The notes under the pieces: model-generated | The model's database searches: none | What the model was told of the DNA's origin: nothing | What the model saw: only the letters and a program-made list of their open reading frames with translations | Position numbers and translations under genes: made by a program | From: Chloroflexi bacterium GWB2_49_20 | GTDB taxonomy: Bacteria > Chloroflexota > Anaerolineae > Anaerolineales > Villigracilaceae | Assembly: GCA_001796335.1 (NCBI GenBank) | Contig: MGMF01000010.1 | Location: 1-64,000 of the forward strand | Direction: 5' to 3' | DNA: 64,000 nt | In this document: one piece after another, positions 8,402 to 16,154 of the stretch | Layout: every line of letters starts with the position of its first letter | How positions within the stretch are numbered: the first letter of the stretch is position 1

Positions 8402-9514
8402 ATGGATAAGAAAAAAAATAGCAATGAAATACTATCCCGTCGGAATTTTCTCAAGCTTTCCAGTTTGGGTATGGGTGTCCTGACTCTACAACCCTTAAAG
8501 CGGCATTTGCCTTTGGCTGAGTTTCCTGATGGCGAATTGTTAGGGAGAAATTGTACAGGTGGGATTGTTACAGTACGAACAAAACCAGATATAAACAGTC
8601 CGGTTGTAAAGGAAGTTTATGAAGATACTGTATTCCCGTGGCTGAGAGAAGTAAGTGCAACCAGCCCGGATTTGAATCACTTTATTCAAAGATGGGTGGA
8701 AACGCCGGAAGGATATGTATATTCACCGACGTTGCAACCTGTTCAAAATCACCCCAACCAGGTGGTGCAATATATTCCAGATGGGAAAGCGGGTTTTTGG
8801 GTAGAAGTGACCGTACCTTATGTAGATATCTATATTGAAAACCCTCCTGCCAGGTCGCCAGGGTTAAAAGCATTGATTGAAAATGGATTGCCTACGCGAT
8901 TGTACTTCAGCCAGATAATGTGGATTGACCAGGTCAAAACCGGAAATTCCGGTAAAATCGTTTATCATGTAAACGAAAATGAGAAACATGGATATGGATA
9001 TGGGGACGTATTTTGGGCAGAAGGAGAAGCCTTCCGACCACTCACCGAAGAAGAAGTTGCGCCCATCAGCCCGAATCTGGACCCTGCCGAAAAGACTATC
9101 AAGATCAACCTGACAGATCAAACCTTATCCTGTTACGAAGGCGAACGTGAAGTTTATTTTTGCAGGGTATCAACTGGTGGAGGTTCTTTTGCAACCCCAA
9201 TCGGTGATTTTGCGACTTGGCGCAAGTCATTTACGATACATATGGCTGCAGGAACAGTAGATGCCGGTTACGATACGCCGGGCGTGTCGTGGTCAAATTT
9301 TTTTGTGGGTACCGGGGTAGCGATTCATTCGACATTCTGGCATAATCAATTCGGAGAAAAACGTTCCCATGGTTGTGTAAATTGCCGGCCTGCAGATGCA
9401 AAATGGATATTCTGTTGGACAACCCCTTATGTTTCATTGGACGAAAGCGATATACAATGGACAGATTGGCAAAAAGGGAGTACACGGGTAATCGTAGAAG
9501 AAAGGTTATACTAA
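8402..9514 (+). CDS. Tat-exported L,D-transpeptidase (YkuD domain)
   Basis: The N-terminus carries a twin-arginine signal (SRRNFLKLSSLGMG, 13-26). An SH3-like region follows (GGIVTVRTKPDINSPVVKEV). The C-terminal YkuD domain has IKINLTDQTLSCYEGE at its start and the catalytic pattern H-x(n)-SHGCVN, with the nucleophile Cys near residue 325. The family makes 3-3 peptidoglycan cross-links or anchors proteins. A Tat rather than Sec signal is unusual for this family and fits the tat genes next door. A terminator upstream suggests its own promoter. Confidence 0.9.
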   Translation: MDKKKNSNEILSRRNFLKLSSLGMGVLTLQPLKRHLPLAEFPDGELLGRNCTGGIVTVRTKPDINSPVVKEVYEDTVFPWLREVSATSPDLNHFIQRWVETPEGYVYSPTLQPVQNHPNQVVQYIPDGKAGFWVEVTVPYVDIYIENPPARSPGLKALIENGLPTRLYFSQIMWIDQVKTGNSGKIVYHVNENEKHGYGYGDVFWAEGEAFRPLTEEEVAPISPNLDPAEKTIKINLTDQTLSCYEGEREVYFCRVSTGGGSFATPIGDFATWRKSFTIHMAAGTVDAGYDTPGVSWSNFFVGTGVAIHSTFWHNQFGEKRSHGCVNCRPADAKWIFCWTTPYVSLDESDIQWTDWQKGSTRVIVEERLY

Positions 9515-9557
9515 AACTTGCCATACTTATTATTAATGATCTGAATGAGGAAGATTA

Positions 9558-10277
9558 ATGGATATTTTTAATGTTAGTGCTGGGATTGCATTTTTGGCAG
9601 GTTTGGCATCCTTCTTGTCTCCGTGTGTTTTATCCCTTGTGCCAGCCTACATAGGTTATTTGGGTGGAAGAGCTGTGGGTGGTGAAATTAATGCCAAGAA
9701 TAGATGGATCACTTTTTCTCATGGAGTCGCGTTTGTTTTGGGATTTACTCTGGTTTTCCTGCTCTTCAATATTATTGCCTCTGCATTGGGGGGGATGCTT
9801 TTTGACATTCGAAATTGGGTAGCTAAAATTGGTGGTTTGATTGTCGTGGCCTTTGGCTTGCATATGATCGGTGTTTTTCGGATCCCTTTCCTGGAATATG
9901 ACGTACGGGTGCATTCGTCTGTTAATCAGAATATGGGTTATTTATCATCCATGTTGATGGGTGTATTTTTTTCAGCTGGTTGGTCCCCTTGTGTTGGACC
10001 TGTATTGGGTACGATTTTGACATTATCTGCAAATGGTGGCAATGTTTGGGTTGGAACAAAGCTCGGGTTGGCATATTCTGCTGGTTTAGCCATTCCGTTC
10101 CTGGTGGCTGCCTTGGGCATTGGATGGGTGACGACAATTCTTCGTAAATACAGCAAGACAATGCGCTTTGTAGAAATCATTATGGGTGTTTTGCTAGTTG
10201 TGATAGGAATCTTATTGATTACAGGAAAATTTGCTTTGCTTGCACCGAATGGTATCGGTATTGATTTTGGTCTTTAG
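9558..10277 (+). CDS. ccdA: Cytochrome c biogenesis/thiol-transfer protein CcdA
   Basis: This 239-residue protein has about six membrane helices and the two CcdA signature cysteines: Cys23 in ASFLSPCVLSLVPAYIGYLGG and Cys145 in FSAGWSPCVGPVLG. CcdA carries electrons from cytosolic thioredoxin across the membrane to extracytoplasmic thiol proteins. The next gene has a thioredoxin-fold domain with a CxxC and starts nine bases after the stop. No cytochrome c gene is visible, so the partner may be a cell-wall or lipoprotein thiol enzyme. Confidence 0.9.
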   Translation: MDIFNVSAGIAFLAGLASFLSPCVLSLVPAYIGYLGGRAVGGEINAKNRWITFSHGVAFVLGFTLVFLLFNIIASALGGMLFDIRNWVAKIGGLIVVAFGLHMIGVFRIPFLEYDVRVHSSVNQNMGYLSSMLMGVFFSAGWSPCVGPVLGTILTLSANGGNVWVGTKLGLAYSAGLAIPFLVAALGIGWVTTILRKYSKTMRFVEIIMGVLLVVIGILLITGKFALLAPNGIGIDFGL

Positions 10278-10286
10278 GATAAATTA

Positions 10287-11294
10287 ATGATCAATGTTAC
10301 CTTATATCAGCGAGCAGATTGCCACTTGTGTGAGCAGGTAAAGTCGGATCTGGAAGAAATTCAGAGCAAGATTCCCCACCAATTGGTTTTAATAGATATT
10401 GATTCTGATCCGGCAATGAAAGACCTGTTTGCCATGGATATTCCTGTTATTGAGGTTGGGCCATATAGACTTAAATATCCTTTTTCAAAACAAGAACTGG
10501 AAATGACCCTGAGTGCTGCCGTGGATCGGAAATCTCAACTGGAGCGAGTAGATGATCAGGGTTATCACCAGGCTGTGGAAAGAGGTAAAACAATCACCAA
10601 GGCAGACAAAATATCCCTCTGGCTAAGCAGGAATTATTTACTAATATTGAATTTATTAGTGTTGTTGTATGTTGGTTTACCATTTACTGCTCCTGTCTTT
10701 AAGGAAGTTGGAGCAAATGGTGCTGCAGAAGTAATTTACCGCATTTACAGGCCTTTGTGTCACCAATGGAGTTTCCGTTCCTGGTTCTTGTTTGGTGAAC
10801 AAGCATACTATCCACATGAAACTGCAAAAATTGCTGGCGTTTTAACGTTTGAAGGGGTCAGCGGTATTACAGACGCCAATGACCCAAACCGTGTACAAGC
10901 CCGTTTATTTGAGGGAAATGAGTTATTGGGTTTCAAGGTGGGTTTATGCGAACGGGATGTAGCCATTTGGGGTTCAATCCTCCTATTCGGTGTGATTTTC
11001 GCTATTTCGCACCGCAGGATCAAAGGATTACACTGGCTGGTATGGCTCCTGGTCGGGATTGGGCCGATTGCACTGGATGGAGTATCACAGCTAATAAGCC
11101 AGTTAAACCTTCCTTTTTTGCAAGGGTTGTTGCCTTATCGCGAGAGCACCCCTTTTATAAGAACCCTGACTGGTTTCCTTTTTGGATTTATGACAGCCTG
11201 GTATGGTTTCCCAACCATTGAAGAGGCCATGGCGGATACGCGCCGGATTCTGACCAAAAAAATTGCAGTTGTCAGCCATATGGGGCAAAATTAG
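10287..11294 (+). CDS. Glutaredoxin-like (DUF836) domain fused to DUF2085 membrane domain
   Basis: Residues 1-80 form a small thioredoxin-like fold (VTLYQRADCHLCEQVKSDLE) with a CHLC dithiol at Cys12/Cys15 and the cis-Pro region DIPVIEVG. Residues about 115-320 are a DUF2085-type membrane domain with the family's Cys signatures (YRPLCHQWSFRS and GLCERDVAIWGS). DUF2085 is of unknown function. Joined to a redox domain and placed directly after ccdA, it probably belongs to the same electron-transfer route. This is inference from context. Confidence 0.8.
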   Translation: MINVTLYQRADCHLCEQVKSDLEEIQSKIPHQLVLIDIDSDPAMKDLFAMDIPVIEVGPYRLKYPFSKQELEMTLSAAVDRKSQLERVDDQGYHQAVERGKTITKADKISLWLSRNYLLILNLLVLLYVGLPFTAPVFKEVGANGAAEVIYRIYRPLCHQWSFRSWFLFGEQAYYPHETAKIAGVLTFEGVSGITDANDPNRVQARLFEGNELLGFKVGLCERDVAIWGSILLFGVIFAISHRRIKGLHWLVWLLVGIGPIALDGVSQLISQLNLPFLQGLLPYRESTPFIRTLTGFLFGFMTAWYGFPTIEEAMADTRRILTKKIAVVSHMGQN

Positions 11295-11315
11295 TCAATT
11301 TCCGACGAGTCTGCC

Positions 11316-12110
11316 ATGCCATTTCATTATATTGAAGGGTTAAAATTCTATTCGTTCTCCACTTTTGGGAAAGACGTACGCCATGGAATTTTCACCCGTT
11401 TGGGAGGTGTCAGTCCAAAACCATGGAATTACCTCAATTTAGGTGGAACGGTGGGGGATGATACCAAGAGAGTAAACCGGAATCGGCAGCTTATGTTTGA
11501 CTCCCTTAAATTGGATGTCCAAAGTCTGTTCGATGTTTGGCAAGTACATGGTACTTCTTTAGTTCTGGTTGATGAACCGCGCCGATTACATGAGCCAATT
11601 CAAAAAGCGGATATTATCCTGACGAATCAACCGTCGGTGACCCTGATGATGCGTTTTGCAGATTGCACACCAATTCTATTACACGATCCGGTCCAGAGGG
11701 TCATTGGGATGGTGCATGCTGGATGGATGGGTACTGTGAATGGGGCTGCGAAGATAGCCATCGAAGCGATGGTAGATAGATATGGTAGCAAACCGGAAGA
11801 TATTCGAGCAGGTATTGGACCATCCATTGGCCCAGACCATTACGAAGTGGGAGAGAATGTTGCGTTGGAAGTTCTAAAGACATTTGGAGAAAATAGCCCG
11901 GTGCTAAAAGAACAATTAAATGGAAAAATTTATTTTGATCTTTGGGAAGGAAACCGAATCCTGCTGCAAAAATCCGGTGTACAAAACATTGAGGTTGCTG
12001 GTTTATGTACAGCTTGTAAACTTGAAGATTGGTATTCTCATCGTGCCGAAAAAGGGAAGACGGGCAGGTTCGGTGCTTTGATCACCCTGGAGGTACTGGA
12101 TGGACGATAG
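11316..12110 (+). CDS. pgeF: Peptidoglycan editing factor PgeF (YfiH/DUF152, multicopper-like)
   Basis: This 264-residue protein has the DUF152 signature series: QVHGTSLVLVD, the metal-binding ADCTPILLHDP, VHAGWMGTV and the C-terminal DWYSHRAEKGKTGRFG. PgeF/YfiH removes wrongly incorporated L-Ser from peptidoglycan precursors in E. coli. Other homologues have purine-nucleoside phosphorylase or adenosine deaminase activity. The stop overlaps the start of yggS by 11 bases. In Firmicutes and Actinobacteria the same gene (ylmD) starts the ylmDEFG cell-division cluster. Confidence 0.9.
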   Translation: MPFHYIEGLKFYSFSTFGKDVRHGIFTRLGGVSPKPWNYLNLGGTVGDDTKRVNRNRQLMFDSLKLDVQSLFDVWQVHGTSLVLVDEPRRLHEPIQKADIILTNQPSVTLMMRFADCTPILLHDPVQRVIGMVHAGWMGTVNGAAKIAIEAMVDRYGSKPEDIRAGIGPSIGPDHYEVGENVALEVLKTFGENSPVLKEQLNGKIYFDLWEGNRILLQKSGVQNIEVAGLCTACKLEDWYSHRAEKGKTGRFGALITLEVLDGR

Positions 12111-12837
12111 TTTGGTGAGAGAAATTAAAACCAATCTTGAGATTGTTCAGAACAAAATTGAAAAAGCAGCACTAAAGGTGGGAAGAGATCCCAAGAGTGT
12201 TCGATTGATTGTTGTAACCAAATCCCAACCGATGGATATGGTAAAAGCAGCGATTGAAGCTGGAGCAAAGCTGTTGGGGGAAAGTTATGCCGAGGAAGGT
12301 GTAAATAAAATTATCGCCTTGGAAAATGAATCTGGGTTAGAATGGCATATGATAGGTCATGTGCAAAGCCGAAAGGCAAACCTGATCGCCATGAATTTCA
12401 ATAAGCTTCATTCATTAGATGGAATAAAACTGGCAATCCGGTTGGATCGTTTCCTTGGTGAATCTGGTAAAGAACTTCCGGTTTTGTTGGAATTTAATGT
12501 AGGAGGCGAAGATAGCAAATATGGTTGGCAGGCATCTGATCCTAATTCTTGGACAAAATTCTTGCCTGAAATAAAGCAAATTTTAGAATTACCTCATCTT
12601 CAAATTACTGGTTTGATGACAATGCCTCCATTTTATGATGATCCAGAAAAAGCCCGACCTCATTTTTCCAATCTAAGGATGCTGCGTGATTTTTTATCAA
12701 GAAAATTTTCAGATGCTAACTGGGAGGAACTTTCAATGGGTACCAGTTCCGATTATGAAATTGCTGTGGAAGAAGGTGCCACCTTTATTCGAATTGGACA
12801 GGCTATTTTAGGGAAACGTTCTCCAAGACGAGGTTGA
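12100..12837 (+). CDS. YggS/PLPBP family pyridoxal-phosphate-binding protein
   Basis: This 245-residue single-domain PLP barrel has the family lysine in RLIVVTKSQP (near K42), LLGESYAEEG, the WHMIGHVQSRKA motif and LSMGTSSDYEIAVEEGATFIRIG at the phosphate-binding end. The family keeps PLP and amino-acid pools balanced and has no clear catalytic role. It overlaps pgeF and lies six bases before yggT, matching the ylmD-ylmE order. Confidence 0.92.
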   Translation: MDDSLVREIKTNLEIVQNKIEKAALKVGRDPKSVRLIVVTKSQPMDMVKAAIEAGAKLLGESYAEEGVNKIIALENESGLEWHMIGHVQSRKANLIAMNFNKLHSLDGIKLAIRLDRFLGESGKELPVLLEFNVGGEDSKYGWQASDPNSWTKFLPEIKQILELPHLQITGLMTMPPFYDDPEKARPHFSNLRMLRDFLSRKFSDANWEELSMGTSSDYEIAVEEGATFIRIGQAILGKRSPRRG

Positions 12838-12842
12838 CATAA

Positions 12843-13106
12843 ATGATAGACGTTCTTATTAAATTAGTTGATGTGTTATCACAGGCTTTGATACTGCTTG
12901 TCATTCTTTCGGTTATACTATCTTTCTTTATGCCTCCTTATCATACGGTTAGACGTACTATTGACCGAATCATAGAACCCCTGCTTTCTCCCATTCGGCG
13001 AGTGGTTCCATTAGTTGGCATGTTTGATTTGAGCCCTCTTGTATTGATAATCCTGATTCAAATTGTTTCATTTGCATTAATCAGGCTGCTCTCCAATTTG
13101 AGGTGA
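12843..13106 (+). CDS. YggT family integral membrane protein
   Basis: This 87-residue protein has two hydrophobic helices separated by the conserved SFFMPPYHTVRRTIDRIIEPLLSPIRRVVP loop, which is typical of YggT/YlmG. Homologues act in division, osmotic response or thylakoid assembly, with no agreed mechanism. It overlaps the next gene at its stop codon. Confidence 0.88.
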   Translation: MIDVLIKLVDVLSQALILLVILSVILSFFMPPYHTVRRTIDRIIEPLLSPIRRVVPLVGMFDLSPLVLIILIQIVSFALIRLLSNLR

Positions 13107-13453
13107 TGGATTTGGATGATCGTAAATTTTATCTGCATGATGGGAAAAAAGGCGCTGCATTGGCTTTAAGGATAACCCCACGAGCTGGCCAAAATAAAGT
13201 TGTCGACATTCTGAACGATGGAACGGTTAAAGTACATCTTACAACAGGGTCATCGGACACTAAAACAAATGAAATTTTGTTGGAGTTTTTAGCGGAAAAA
13301 CTTAAAGTTGCAAAGACCCGCCTGGAGATTGTTGCAGGTGCTGATGGAAGAGATAAACTAGTCTCTGTTCTGGGTTTGGAAGCAGAAGAATTACACAAAA
13401 AAATCCTGGGGCTTATCAGTCGGGGAATTGATAAATCTGAAATAAATATATAA
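13106..13453 (+). CDS. DUF167 (YggU) family protein
   Basis: This small protein of about 115 residues has the DUF167 pattern: ALRITPRAGQNKVV, DGTVKVHLTT, KTNEILLEFLAEKLKVAKTRLEIVAGADGRDKLV. Function is unknown; the gene is often linked to yggT. A GTG at 13103 and an ATG at 13106 are both in frame. The ATG overlaps the yggT TGA (TGATG) and is the likelier start. Confidence 0.85.
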   Translation: MDLDDRKFYLHDGKKGAALALRITPRAGQNKVVDILNDGTVKVHLTTGSSDTKTNEILLEFLAEKLKVAKTRLEIVAGADGRDKLVSVLGLEAEELHKKILGLISRGIDKSEINI

Positions 13454-13601
13454 ATTAGTCTATAGCCATGTGCTGAAGAACTCAAATGTGTGGAGACCAA
13501 TAGAACAGGTATTGCCCTATCTAAAAAGAAAGACTTGGGGGGAATCTATCATACATAGCCAATAAAATTCCCGAATTATTAGAAACATATTCAATACAAT
13601 A

Positions 13602-16019
13602 CTAGGGGTTGGATCCGTAGGTCGAACGGTACACGAGGTAGATCTCGTAAATATGACGTATGTAATCGCGGGTTTCGGAGTAACGTATCACTTCCAGAAA
13701 TAAGTCGGGATCATTGCCTGAAAGATCCTTCCAAATAATGGCATTTCCAGGGCCGGCATTGTAAGCTGCAAGGGTGGCATACAAATCCCCATCTAAATAA
13801 GCGCGATTAGAGGAAAGGTAAGCTGCACCAAGTCGAATGTTGATAAATGGGCGATAAAGATCATTCGATGTGAAATTGAGTGGCCAACCGAGATTGTCTG
13901 CAATTGATTGCCCAGTATCCGGCATGATCTGCATCAAACCACGTGCACCAGCTGATGAATGCACAAAGCCTTCAAATGCACTCTCCTGTGTAATCACGCT
14001 GAATAGAAAAAGGGGATTAAATTTGAACTCTTGAGCATAGGGTACCACCAAATCCTGGAAATAAGCGCCATAATTGATGTGGCTAAAAAAGCGGGGCGCT
14101 ACCAACATCTGGGTATAAGTTTCCAAGCCCGCTAGTTTAAGGAGCTGACGGGAGGAGGCAATGGCGCTGCGATACAGGCCTAGATCGAGAAGATAGTTTG
14201 CCAGGCGATAGCTGTCAATTGGATTTTCAGCGACAGCCAAACGTAGATCTTCGAATTCCAGGCGTGCCTCGTCATACAGCCCCAATTCCCAAAGTTCGGT
14301 TCCACGAATGAATCGGGTGTCTGCAGAAAGACTGCTTACTCCAGACAGATCGGTAGCTGGAGGCAGGTTGAAAGTAATACGGATCCAAGCCTCAGCTTCT
14401 GCTCGTTCGGCAACAGCATCATATTTGAAATTATAAGTAACGGGTGCTTCGAAAATGGATCGACCCAGAATCAGGCTGCGGGCGCGCTCACTGTAATAAC
14501 CAGTTAGGTCCAGGCCAGCCGCTAATTGAAAAGATTGTTGCGCAGCCGTGTTGTCAGCCAGTGCCTGCTGGGATTTGCCAACCCATAAATAGGCGCGCGC
14601 CTGGTCAGCAGGCAGGTTAGAAAAGATAAGATCCTTTTGGAAGATCACCAGAGCTCGGTCATAGGCTGCTAATCTATAGAGTTCAATACCTGCATTGAAA
14701 AGGGCGTCCGGAACGAGTTCGCTGGTCGAGTATTCCACTGCCAGCCGCTGCCACGTGGCCGAAGCGGCTTCGTACTGTCCACCCCGCTCTTGAATGCGGG
14801 CTGCTGAATTGAGATAATATGCAGCATTCGGGTGTGTAGGATAGTTGGTTACAAAGGTTAACAATGATTGAGCTGCACCCTGAAAATCATCCATATAGCT
14901 CCACAGAGTATAAGCACGTTCATCCCAGGCTGAATCCCAGTAGCGATTATCGGGGTAACTGTTGATCAATTGTGTCCAATTGTCAACGGCCTGTTGATAT
15001 TCGCCGTTTTCGCGCATAGTTAAAGCAAGGTAATAAAGTACAGTGCCATCATGGTCGAGATGGCTTAACTGGTATCTGTTGAAAGCAGCTAATGCAGGCC
15101 CATATTGGCCTGCAAAATAATCCACCAGACCGCGGTCAAGATCATCAACAGGAACGCCGGCATCGACAAGGGCTACCAGAGCAGAGTAGGAATCATAAGA
15201 GAGCGGATATTTTGCGACTGTATCCAAAAAATATGGATAAGCCTGGTCTGCTTGCCCCTGGTTCAGGTAAGTTTGACCAATCAGAAAGTCCATTTGAGCT
15301 TTGAGATAATCATCGTTTGTGTGTGCGGCAATGTCATTGTATATCGAAAGACTGGAAGGAATATCTCCAATGTAAGAGTACATCCTGGCGATTTTTATCT
15401 CAAGTTGATAGGTGTTCCCAATGTGGGAAGCCTGTAAAGCATCCTGATAAGCAGCCAGGGCGTTGGAATAATCGCCACTATTGGCAAGGGAATTACCTAG
15501 ATATTCCTGGATGTAGACGTCAATCAACCCAGGGTTGGCAGATAAATAGTTTGAATAAGCTGCAGCAGCCTCGCCATATTTTTGAAGAGCATCGTTGCTC
15601 TGCCCCTGAAGAAAATATGCATGCCGGGTATGTTGAGAATCGGGAAACCTGGAAATTAAATCTTTCAGATAAACCAGGGATTTATCAAAATAACCGTCCA
15701 GAAATTCCACTCGACTTAAACCCCACAAGGCACCTGCCCGCACCTGTTCATCACTGGATGCTGAGAACGCGGTCAGATATTCCTGCCGGGCGAGTAGATA
15801 ATCCCCATTAAATAAAGCCCTATCAGCATTGGACACACGCACTTCGGGAGTCGGCGTTGGAGTGGGTGTGGGAGATGGGGGTGGTGTGAGAGTGGGGAGT
15901 GGACTTGGAGTTAGAGTGCTGGATGGCGTTTCGGTTGGACCAAGCGTAAAACCAGGTCCACTGCATCCAACCAGGCTGATGGCTATCCACAGAATCATGG
16001 CAATTTGGAATTTTCGCAT
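13602..16019 (-). CDS. Lipoprotein lytic transglycosylase with TPR-like repeats
   Basis: This 805-residue lipoprotein has the lipobox LVGC at Cys19. A Pro/Thr linker (TPTPTPTPE) follows, then about 600 residues of helical TPR-like repeats (several A-x-Y-x-L-A-x-F and Y-x-A-A patterns). The C-terminal SLT domain (about 655-780) has the catalytic Glu in ITQESAFEG, then SSAGARGLMQIMPDTG and LAAYNAGPGNAI. It would cut the glycan chain of peptidoglycan with anhydro-muropeptide formation. The architecture resembles soluble Slt70-type enzymes with a longer TPR superhelix. Promoter placement suggests a leaderless mRNA starting at the ATG. Confidence 0.9.
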   Translation of the reverse strand: MRKFQIAMILWIAISLVGCSGPGFTLGPTETPSSTLTPSPLPTLTPPPSPTPTPTPTPEVRVSNADRALFNGDYLLARQEYLTAFSASSDEQVRAGALWGLSRVEFLDGYFDKSLVYLKDLISRFPDSQHTRHAYFLQGQSNDALQKYGEAAAAYSNYLSANPGLIDVYIQEYLGNSLANSGDYSNALAAYQDALQASHIGNTYQLEIKIARMYSYIGDIPSSLSIYNDIAAHTNDDYLKAQMDFLIGQTYLNQGQADQAYPYFLDTVAKYPLSYDSYSALVALVDAGVPVDDLDRGLVDYFAGQYGPALAAFNRYQLSHLDHDGTVLYYLALTMRENGEYQQAVDNWTQLINSYPDNRYWDSAWDERAYTLWSYMDDFQGAAQSLLTFVTNYPTHPNAAYYLNSAARIQERGGQYEAASATWQRLAVEYSTSELVPDALFNAGIELYRLAAYDRALVIFQKDLIFSNLPADQARAYLWVGKSQQALADNTAAQQSFQLAAGLDLTGYYSERARSLILGRSIFEAPVTYNFKYDAVAERAEAEAWIRITFNLPPATDLSGVSSLSADTRFIRGTELWELGLYDEARLEFEDLRLAVAENPIDSYRLANYLLDLGLYRSAIASSRQLLKLAGLETYTQMLVAPRFFSHINYGAYFQDLVVPYAQEFKFNPLFLFSVITQESAFEGFVHSSAGARGLMQIMPDTGQSIADNLGWPLNFTSNDLYRPFINIRLGAAYLSSNRAYLDGDLYATLAAYNAGPGNAIIWKDLSGNDPDLFLEVIRYSETRDYIRHIYEIYLVYRSTYGSNP

Positions 16020-16025
16020 ATGAAA

Positions 16026-16054
16026 CTTATAATGCTGAAATTAACTCGTGTCAA
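16026..16054 (-). promoter_or_regulatory. Promoter of the lytic transglycosylase gene
   Basis: On the minus strand, TTGACA (16054-16049), a 17-bp spacer and TATAAG (16031-16026). The expected start site is at about 16019, which is the A of the ATG. No ribosome-binding site is available, so translation is probably leaderless. Confidence 0.72.
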
Positions 16055-16058
16055 TGTT

Positions 16059-16087
16059 TTGACAAACCTCAACTCCCGTGTTAAACT
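16059..16087 (+). promoter_or_regulatory. Promoter of mtnA
   Basis: TTGACA (16059-16064), a 17-bp spacer and TAAACT (16082-16087). The expected start site is near 16094. Its -35 lies only four bases from the -35 of the divergent lytic transglycosylase promoter, so the two polymerases would compete. Confidence 0.7.
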
Positions 16088-16103
16088 CGTTATCTGAGCA
16101 ACG

Positions 16104-16128
16104 GCGCTCTCATTTGAGAGCGCTTTTT
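16104..16128 (+). terminator. Terminator-like hairpin in the mtnA leader
   Basis: Perfect 8-bp GC-rich stem: GCGCTCTC (16104-16111), loop ATTT, GAGAGCGC (16116-16123), then TTTTT. It lies about 10 bases after the predicted mtnA start site and 26 bases before the ATG. Its orientation suits plus-strand termination, yet no plus-strand gene lies upstream. Attenuation of mtnA or a very short RNA is possible. Confidence 0.65.
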
Positions 16129-16154
16129 CCTGTCGGTCCATGGGTATTTGATAG

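Noticed and set aside
15829-16023. Plus-strand open frame with Gly-Val repeats
   Set aside because: It is the antisense of the Pro/Thr linker of the lytic transglycosylase lipoprotein.
16021-16154. SAM-type riboswitch upstream of mtnA
   Set aside because: I could not find the conserved core of SAM-I, SAM-II or SAH elements; the predicted leader is too short. Only the hairpin is supported.
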